A stretch of 64,000 nt of DNA, taken from positions 31,365 through 95,364 of the forward strand of contig NZ_JAUYZJ010000022.1 of NCBI RefSeq assembly GCF_030700285.1, given 5' to 3'. The DNA comes from Methylobacterium sp. NEAU K (GTDB taxonomy: Bacteria > Pseudomonadota > Alphaproteobacteria > Rhizobiales > Beijerinckiaceae). Position numbers and translations under genes: made by a program. Positions 59,743 to 64,000 of this stretch are shown one piece after another. The notes below the pieces were generated by a model. It was not told the DNA's origin, did no database searches, and worked only from the letters and a program-made list of their open reading frames with translations. Every line of letters starts with the position of its first letter. Position 1 is the first letter of the stretch.

Positions 59743-59925
59743 TCAGCGCATTGAGGCCAGCGACGGCAGGTCGGCACGATCGGCCGGAGCTTTGGCCTGC
59801 CGCACCCGATCCCGCGACCTCTCGAAGGCCTCATCACCGTTCCGGTACAGCATGTCGGATCGGGCTAGGTCGTACCGGGCGAGCCGGATCATGCGGATGG
59901 CGAGGAAGCCGTAGATCAGGCGCAT
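59743..59925 (-). CDS. Small basic protein, last of a four-gene run
   Basis: 60 residues. It begins with a hydrophobic stretch (LIYGFLAIRMIRLARY) and turns into a charged helix with many Arg. Its start overlaps the preceding gene by 10 bases, which supports coupled translation. No family recognised. Confidence 0.55.
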   Translation of the reverse strand: MRLIYGFLAIRMIRLARYDLARSDMLYRNGDEAFERSRDRVRQAKAPADRADLPSLASMR

Positions 59926-60329
59926 GGCGTGCCCTCCGTCAGGCGCAGCAGGTCGATGGCCAGCCCGCGCAGCAGATCGACAGTGTAGCCGTGGCCGCCA
60001 TTCCGTCTGATGTCGTCGCGCAGATCCTCGGCCTCGGAGTCAGCCGTGGTGTTGGCCTGGATCGCCCGGAGCTTCACCAGCACCTCGTCCCCGGTCCAAG
60101 CGGGGTACAGGGCTACGGCAGCGTGTGCCTGCCCGGCGGCCCCGACGACGGCCTTCCACTCCTCTATCGAGCCGAAGCCTTCGTCGCGTTCCTCCTCATC
60201 GGTATAGGCGTAGAGGGCACGTTCCGCTCGTTCACTCGCCTCCACAAGGCGAACAAGCTTCGGAGAGACGGTAGGCGCCACAGACCGGGGCGAACTGGAA
60301 GGATGGGCCGTGACGGCCCCGCCTGTCAT
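59916..60329 (-). CDS. Hypothetical helical protein in a coupled run
   Basis: 137 residues. A disordered Ser/Pro N-terminus is followed by predicted helices (SPKLVRLVEASERAERALYA, then ELRAIQANTTADSEAEDLRD-like stretches) with a conserved-looking GFGSIEEWKAVVGAAGQAH segment. Acidic overall. The start shares ATGA with the upstream gene's stop. No family recognised; phage or plasmid accessory proteins often look like this. Confidence 0.6.
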   Translation of the reverse strand: MTGGAVTAHPSSSPRSVAPTVSPKLVRLVEASERAERALYAYTDEEERDEGFGSIEEWKAVVGAAGQAHAAVALYPAWTGDEVLVKLRAIQANTTADSEAEDLRDDIRRNGGHGYTVDLLRGLAIDLLRLTEGTPCA

Positions 60330-60592
60330 CGGGGCTGCGAGATGGCGCCGAGGGCGGCGCGGCGGTTGTACGGGCCGTCTGCCTGCCCCCAGGTTGCCTT
60401 GACGGCTTCCTTCCAGCGCTGATCCACGCGCCGGCCGAGTTCTGTCAGCGGATGGCTGATAGCGTGCAGCACACCCGGCTCGATCATATGGGGCGACGAC
60501 CCCAACAGGCTGATCAGCTCGGCCCAGCGAGCGATATTCGCCACGTCGTCTTCGATCTCAAGGAGGGTCGAGAAAGCGAGATGCTCTTTCAT
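60326..60592 (-). CDS. Hypothetical helical protein in a coupled run
   Basis: 88 residues, mainly helical: MKEHLAFSTLLEIEDDVANI, then ISHPLTELGRRVDQRWKEAV. GGGAGGG precedes ATG 60592, which overlaps the previous stop (ATGA). The C-terminus overlaps the next gene in the same way. No family recognised. Confidence 0.65.
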   Translation of the reverse strand: MKEHLAFSTLLEIEDDVANIARWAELISLLGSSPHMIEPGVLHAISHPLTELGRRVDQRWKEAVKATWGQADGPYNRRAALGAISQPR

Positions 60593-60930
60593 GCTGCCCT
60601 CCCGACGTTGAAGCGGTGAGCGCCGCGCCCGGTCCATTCGGCAGCGGGGGCGTCCAGAGCCTCCGGCTCACGATCCAAATCTGGTTCGTGGTCCGTGTCG
60701 CCGTCCATGGCGTCAAGGATGTCGATCAGGCTCTCGACCAGGGTCTCAACCTCGGTGCGGGACAGGGCGCGGACGCCATGAGGCAGAGCGCTGTAACTAT
60801 TCCCGGATGGAATAGTTTGCTCGGCCGCCCGCATCGCGCGGATGGCCTGTGTGACCGGTCCTACCTGTGCTGTAGGCAAGCGCGGGCGTTCACCTCCGCC
60901 GACGGGCGGTGTAGGATGGTGGATAGCCAT
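60589..60930 (-). CDS. Hypothetical acidic protein, first of a four-gene run
   Basis: 113 residues: a Pro-rich N-terminus, a helix (QAIRAMRAAEQTI), and an acidic segment ILDAMDGDTDHEPDLDREPE. It is the first gene of the minus-strand run and faces the RHH gene at 61073 across a 142-base control region with TGCTAGCA repeats, so it is probably regulated by that protein. No family recognised. Confidence 0.6.
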   Translation of the reverse strand: MAIHHPTPPVGGGERPRLPTAQVGPVTQAIRAMRAAEQTIPSGNSYSALPHGVRALSRTEVETLVESLIDILDAMDGDTDHEPDLDREPEALDAPAAEWTGRGAHRFNVGRAA

Positions 60931-61003
60931 GTGACGGGTCTCAAGGCGTTGCAGGGTCAGGCCCGGCGCGGGAGTACCAGTCCTTCGCTGAGCCGTTTGC
61001 TAT

Positions 61004-61069
61004 TGCTAGCAGATTGCTAGCAGATTGCTTATAGTTGCTGGCATCCGAGCCATAAACTAGCATCTGCTA
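61004..61069. promoter_or_regulatory. Operator array of 8-bp palindromes between divergent operons
   Basis: TGCTAGCA occurs at 61004-61011 and 61015-61022, exactly 11 bp apart, TGCTGGCA at 61036-61043 (21 bp further), and TAGCA..TGCTA half-sites at 61058-61069. The phasing matches one and two helical turns, as in operators bound by RHH repressors. Confidence 0.55.
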
Positions 61070-61072
61070 ACA

Positions 61073-61237
61073 ATGCCCGAAGCCCGCGAGACGCGAACCG
61101 CCCCGTTGGGCCTCCGGATCCTGCCATCCGTGAAGAAGGCACTAGAGCAGGCTGCCGCCGAGGATGCGCGGACGATGGCCGCCTACGTCGAGAAACTCCT
61201 CACCGAGCACCTGAAGGCGAAGGGCTATCTGAAATGA
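61073..61237 (+). CDS. Ribbon-helix-helix DNA-binding protein
   Basis: 54 residues. A strand region, TAPLGLRILPSVKKALEQAA, then two helices (AAEDARTMAAYVEKLLTEHL) match the Arc/CopG architecture; the strand would insert into the DNA major groove. It sits just after an array of phased 8-bp palindromes and so is probably autoregulated and controls the divergent run too. Its stop overlaps the next start (ATGA). Confidence 0.75.
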   Translation: MPEARETRTAPLGLRILPSVKKALEQAAAEDARTMAAYVEKLLTEHLKAKGYLK

Positions 61238-61551
61238 CAGCGGCCGGCGAACAGCCCAATAAGCTGGCCGAGGTCGCCGGACTGGCGGCAGCGATCGCCG
61301 ACAGCATCATCGATCATCAGGTCTCAGGCACCATGATTCCGCCCGAGCAATTTAGGATGCTCGTCAGCGCCGCCCGGATATTGCAGGACAACGGCGTGCC
61401 GTGGCCGCCGTCCGTGGAGCACGTCGTGCTGGCGGTCGCCAAGCGGGTCGAGCAAGCTGAGGCGGCCACGGCGGACGGCGAGACCGGATCCGAGGCCGAC
61501 GAGACCGTGGGGAAACCGACGCACACTCTCAACACTGAGAAGCGATCCTGA
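61234..61551 (+). CDS. Hypothetical protein coupled to the RHH gene
   Basis: 105 residues. A helical N-terminal part (NKLAEVAGLAAAIADSIID) and a second helical segment (PEQFRMLVSAARILQDNGV) precede an acidic disordered tail. ATG 61234 overlaps the RHH stop, so it is translated with it. It could be a small partner protein, but no toxin motif is visible. No family recognised. Confidence 0.6.
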   Translation: MTAAGEQPNKLAEVAGLAAAIADSIIDHQVSGTMIPPEQFRMLVSAARILQDNGVPWPPSVEHVVLAVAKRVEQAEAATADGETGSEADETVGKPTHTLNTEKRS

Positions 61552-61562
61552 CGGAGCTATTC

Positions 61563-61826
61563 GTGAACGACGAGGATCCTGACTTCGAGCACTCCCCGTT
61601 CTCCGGCCCGATCACACGCGAAGGCGAGACGGTTGAGGTGGAGATCTATCGGTTCGTGGGGACGCGGGGTTCGTGGCGGTTGGAGGTTGTACACTTGTCA
61701 GGCGGCTGCACCGAATGGCCGGATCGCTTCGCGATAGAGGAGGACGCCTACAAGGCCTTCTGCGCGGCGGTCGAAGAGCATGGTCTCGCGCCATTCTGTG
61801 TCGCTGCGGGCAAAACGCTACACTGA
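61563..61826 (+). CDS. Hypothetical small soluble protein
   Basis: 87 residues. A beta-rich centre (ITREGETVEVEIYRF, SWRLEVVHLSGGCTEW) is followed by a helix starting AIEEDAYKAF. It lies 11 bases after the preceding gene on the same strand and probably belongs to the same RHH-led operon. It starts at ATG 61563. No family recognised; the fold looks compact and globular. Confidence 0.6.
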   Translation: MNDEDPDFEHSPFSGPITREGETVEVEIYRFVGTRGSWRLEVVHLSGGCTEWPDRFAIEEDAYKAFCAAVEEHGLAPFCVAAGKTLH

Positions 61827-61896
61827 TCTTTCCCGCCGCCTCGCCCCCCATCCCGGCGGCCAACTTTCCGGGATGCGAGGGGCCATACGACGCGAT

Positions 61897-62157
61897 CTAC
61901 GCTGCCTCCAGTTCTCGCCAGCCCGCGACGAAGGTGAACTCGCGGTGGAAGAAATAGATACTGCCGCGGCGCGTAGCGCTTTCAGCATCATCGAGATCAA
62001 AGCCTAGCGGCTTATCCAGCGGCACTTGGATAGTCCTTGCGAATTGCCAGCGCAGTCCATCTAGGAAGCTCGGGATCGGCTGATCCTGCCGCACCGCGCA
62101 AAACGCCGTCGGATCATCGACATTCGAAAATATGTAGTAGACTTTACGAGCGCACAT
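61897..62157 (-). CDS. Hypothetical small protein
   Basis: 86 residues from ATG 62157, with GAGG upstream; an in-frame start at 62331 would add a poorly conserved-looking stretch. It contains VYYIFSNVDDPTAFCAVRQD, QFARTIQVPLDKPLGFDLDD and a terminal IYFFHREFTFVAGWRE. The alternating hydrophobic pattern suggests a small beta-rich domain. It is convergent with the preceding operon. No family recognised. Confidence 0.5.
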   Translation of the reverse strand: MCARKVYYIFSNVDDPTAFCAVRQDQPIPSFLDGLRWQFARTIQVPLDKPLGFDLDDAESATRRGSIYFFHREFTFVAGWRELEAA

Positions 62158-62359
62158 TGAGAGGCCCTCGCGGCAATCGGAAGCTGTATCCGATCGGCAA
62201 CAGTCAAGTTTAAATCTGATTCGCCTGCAATGGTCAAGCTTCTGCCACATTCCCGCATCCGCCGAACGTGACCTCTTCCTGTCTGCCCGTAATTCGCCGC
62301 CACCGCGAAGGGGCTGGTACACCGTCGCCATCTATGCGTACTTCAGGGCCAGCTCGTGC

Positions 62360-62389
62360 CTCGACAGCGGCGCCCCGGCGGCTATCCTG
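62360..62389 (+). promoter_or_regulatory. Duplicated promoter module, copy 1
   Basis: A 30-base unit with TCGACA, a 16-base spacer and TATCCT, resembling -35 and -10 elements. The second element ends 6 bases before the ATG at 62395, so transcription would begin at or near the start codon (leaderless mRNA). A near-identical copy is at 62899-62928. Confidence 0.45.
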
Positions 62390-62394
62390 AAGTC

Positions 62395-62844
62395 ATGCGC
62401 TACGCCCTCGCCGCCGTGATTCTCGCTGCCGCTACCGGTGCGCATTCCGAGGCCTTGCCCGCTCCGGTGCAGGCTGCCGTCGCGGAGGCGAGAGCTTCGT
62501 GCCAGCCTGAGCCCACGAGGATCGGAAGCGGCTTCATCCGTCGCCAGGACGTGAATGGCGATGGCATTCCCGACTACGTGCTGAGCTATGAGGCGGTATC
62601 CTGCCCGGATACCGGACACCTGAACTGCGGCTCGGCGGGGTGCCTTACCCAGGTGTTTGCCTCAACCGGCGCCGGATACACCAAGGTGCTTGACGAAAAC
62701 GTTCAGGAAGTCCGCTTCCGCACCATTAAGCGCCGTCCGGCGATGCTGCTCGGCCTGCATGGCAGTTCGTGCGGCAAAGCCGGGTCCGAGGCGTGCGGCG
62801 CTACCCTGTACTGGAACGGGGCCAAGTTCAGCCCCGCACACTGA
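62395..62844 (+). CDS. Exported protein with a calcium-binding-like loop
   Basis: 149 residues. A signal peptide ends near AHSEA (about 20). The mature part has a DVNGDGIPDYVLSYEA loop like the calcium-binding repeats of VCBS/dockerin-type proteins, and six cysteines that could form disulfides. No other domain is recognised. The ribosome site is weak, in line with a leaderless transcript from the module just upstream. Confidence 0.6.
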   Translation: MRYALAAVILAAATGAHSEALPAPVQAAVAEARASCQPEPTRIGSGFIRRQDVNGDGIPDYVLSYEAVSCPDTGHLNCGSAGCLTQVFASTGAGYTKVLDENVQEVRFRTIKRRPAMLLGLHGSSCGKAGSEACGATLYWNGAKFSPAH

Positions 62845-62898
62845 TTCAAGCCTGCCCGCTGTTGGCTGCCATCGCGTAGGCCCGGCAGGCTTCAGGAT

Positions 62899-62928
62899 CT
62901 CGACAGCCGCGCTCCGGCGGCTATCCTG
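62899..62928 (+). promoter_or_regulatory. Duplicated promoter module, copy 2
   Basis: Same 30-base unit as at 62360-62389 with two mismatches; TCGACA, 16 bases, TATCCT are unchanged. Predicted transcription starts near 62934, about 40 bases before the ORF at 62975. Confidence 0.45.
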
Positions 62929-62974
62929 CCTAAAAGCAGATGGCGCCATGTCGGCGGCGTGCTAAGATCAGGAG

Positions 62975-63181
62975 ATGTCCCGCTGGCTTGCCATGGCGCT
63001 GGCTCTCATGCTCCTCGTCGCTGGAGCGGGTCTGATCTACGGCCTCGTCGTACTCTCTCAGGAACCGGCCTCCCCACCCTACAGGACCGCTCAGCCAGAA
63101 GAGGATGCGACCTGTGAGGTGTGGCGGGCTCTTCCAGACGATCAGCGCGGCAAACCACCAGAGAAGTGCGCCCCGCTTTGA
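62975..63181 (+). CDS. Small single-pass membrane protein
   Basis: 68 residues: a hydrophobic helix (about 5-27) and a soluble tail with two cysteines (ATCEVWRALPDDQR, then EKCAPL). AGGAG lies immediately before the ATG, which is closer than normal. It follows a copy of the duplicated promoter module. An antisense frame (63006-63362) overlaps it. No family recognised. Confidence 0.5.
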   Translation: MSRWLAMALALMLLVAGAGLIYGLVVLSQEPASPPYRTAQPEEDATCEVWRALPDDQRGKPPEKCAPL

Positions 63182-63362
63182 CAGCCGCTTCGATGATGCC
63201 CTGATAGGACCTGACGCCTGCCCGTAGTTCGCCGCCGCCGGACAGGAGCGCCGAAACCACCGCCGTCTGCGCGTTCCGGAGCGCCAGCGCGTACAGGCCT
63301 TCCGCCGACCTAGTGAAGGCCTCTGCGTGCTCTCGCGGCGCTTGGCTGCCGGTGATGTCCAC
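63006..63362 (-). CDS. Possible hypothetical protein or 5'-truncated remnant
   Basis: 118 codons from GTG 63362. The first 60 residues (SQAPREHAEAFTRSAEGLYALA) have plausible helical coding character, while the last half is antisense to the gene at 62975 and looks like noise. The frame stays open upstream of 63362, towards the insertion-sequence end, so it may be a gene cut by the insertion. Weak support. Confidence 0.3.
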   Translation of the reverse strand: MDITGSQAPREHAEAFTRSAEGLYALALRNAQTAVVSALLSGGGELRAGVRSYQGIIEAAVKAGRTSLVVCRADRLEEPATPHRSHPLLAERSCRVGRPVPERVRRGRRSDPLQRRGA

Positions 63363-63425
63363 CTTGAAGCTGTTGTGCTGGGTCTGACCGGACCAGTATT
63401 TTGGACCGGGCCGATTGAGGGGTTA

Positions 63426-63661
63426 CTACATGGCGGCGGCCAGCGGTAGCCGGAAGGCCAGGTCTGGGAAGGTGACAGGCGCGGGTGGCCGGTAGCCGAG
63501 CGATGAGTGCGGCCGCACGCGGGTGTAGGTGTTCTGCCAGAGGCCGATCACGGTTTGGGCTTCCTTAAGGGAGTAGAAGAACTCCTGCCTCAGGCACTCG
63601 TCACGAAGCTTTCCTTTTAAGCTCTCGCAATACCCACTCTCCCACGGCGAGTTATCCTCGA
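63426..63661 (-). pseudogene. IS3-family transposase (OrfB), C-terminal fragment
   Basis: About 78 residues of an integrase-core transposase end. DNSPWESGYCESLKGKLRDE contains the last catalytic Glu, and YTRVRPHSSLGYRPPAP is the usual IS3-family ending. The catalytic Asp residues and OrfA are missing upstream, so it cannot work. The fragment stops abruptly where a second, oppositely oriented element begins. Confidence 0.8.
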
Positions 63662-63746
63662 CCGTCTCAGCAGGCCGCAGCCGCTGATCCTCCCCCGGTT
63701 TGACGGACGCCTCTGATACGCTCGTTACGGGCGGGGAAGGTGTTTG

Positions 63747-64000
63747 ATGGCCAAGACGAGACGCGAGTTCACGCCCGAGTTCAAACGCGAGGCGGTGGCC
63801 CTGCTGGAAAGCAGCGGCCGGCCGCAGATGCAGATCGCGGCCGAACTTGGGATCCAACCCTCGATGCTGAGGTAGTGGCGCTCGGCACTGATGGGAGGCT
63901 CCCCACCACCGCGGACAGCAGGGTCCCCGGGAGCCGTGCCTGCGAGCCCGGTGGCTTCCCCCTCCGACCAAGCAGCCGAGATCGCTCGTCTGCGGCGTGA
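63747..64000 (+). pseudogene. IS3-family OrfA with internal amber stop (runs off window)
   Basis: The start MAKTRREFTPEFKREAVALL is a standard IS3-family OrfA HTH. Codon 43 is TAG (63873-63875) where relatives have a sense codon in the MLRxWR motif, and the same frame continues open afterwards to the window end (SDQAAEIARLRRE is typical OrfA leucine-zipper sequence). So it is disrupted, unless read through. Confidence 0.75.

Larger units (their letters stand above)
59062..64000. mobile_element. Accessory tract behind tRNA-Arg(ACG), possible genomic island
   Basis: About 4.9 kb of short unknown genes in both directions, AT-richer intergenic stretches, repeated promoter modules and insertion-sequence remnants, starting at the tRNA's 3' end. 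It differs from the dense, recognisable core genes before it. No integrase is visible and the right boundary is outside the window, so island status is inferred. Confidence 0.45.
63426..64000. mobile_element. Nested or abutting IS3-family insertion-sequence remnants
   Basis: A minus-strand OrfB tail and a plus-strand OrfA start lie back to back with about 85 bases between them. This suggests one element inserted into or beside another. The right element continues past the window. Confidence 0.6.

Noticed and set aside
59537..59914. 125-codon plus-strand frame in the accessory tract
   Set aside because: It runs antisense to the end of the coupled four-gene run and has Ser/Arg/Pro-rich random character.
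61073..61551. RHH gene plus coupled gene as a toxin-antitoxin pair
   Set aside because: The partner has a helical, acidic-tailed sequence with no toxin motif (no RelE, MazF, PIN or HipA features), so the label is unsupported.

Overview
The window is a high-GC alphaproteobacterial chromosome segment. GTG and TTG starts are frequent, and the gene neighbourhoods are typical of Hyphomicrobiales: HTH-metK-trmB, tlpA/argH, fumC-DUF4169-RHH, tsaE/amgK-murU and mctP/cstA. A Methylobacterium-like organism is the best guess. That is inference from gene content and style, not from a marker gene. About 59 kb (1-59061) is core chromosome. The last 5 kb (59062-64000) is an accessory tract directly behind a tRNA-Arg gene, ending in insertion-sequence debris.

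Layout. 1-4.2 kb: end of a PaoABC-type molybdenum aldehyde oxidoreductase operon, an EamA-like permease and a small membrane protein. 4.2-7.3 kb: GST, M48 lipoprotein protease, SNase-like protein (all minus strand). 7.4-7.75 kb: tRNA-Arg(CCU) split by a 269-nt group I intron. 7.9-12.4 kb: XRE regulator, metK, trmB, HWE-family sensor kinase. 12.4-18 kb: membrane protein, sodB, murJ, haloacid dehalogenase, two small exported proteins. 18-23 kb: NodU/CmcH-type carbamoyltransferase, nhaA, tlpA, argH. 23-30.7 kb: small exported, membrane and HAD proteins, a short LOV protein, msrA, mepA, a PRC-barrel gene behind a general-stress (EcfG-type) promoter, ParB-like, RHH and DUF4169 proteins. 30.7-37 kb: fumC, P450, sspB, CPBP protease, thyA-folA. 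37.4-43.5 kb: hflK-hflC-Do protease module, serB, miaA. 43.6-48.7 kb: NAD-dependent beta-hydroxyacid dehydrogenase, MctP/DUF3311 monocarboxylate transporter, cstA-ybdD. 48.9-53.3 kb: DUF3606, TerB, lone RND pump. 53.6-56.3 kb: cyanase and a divergent sigma-54 activator, with a striking palindromic control region between them. 56.4-58.9 kb: TsaE-AmgK fusion and MurU, then tRNA-Arg(ACG).

How parts work together. thyA and folA form a thymidylate/folate cycle pair with an ATGA overlap. hflK, hflC and the Do protease are an envelope quality-control block. mctP with DUF3311, and cstA with ybdD, are two divergently transcribed carbon-uptake units. TsaE-AmgK plus MurU would convert recycled MurNAc to UDP-MurNAc. 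cynS is apparently controlled by the divergent sigma-54 activator.

The accessory tract holds two divergent, translationally coupled runs of small unknown genes, with an RHH protein and 8-bp palindromic repeats between them. It also has a duplicated promoter module and duplicated sequence around a small ORF. No integrase is visible. The clearest unusual items are the intron-split tRNA, the cyanase control region and the accessory tract.
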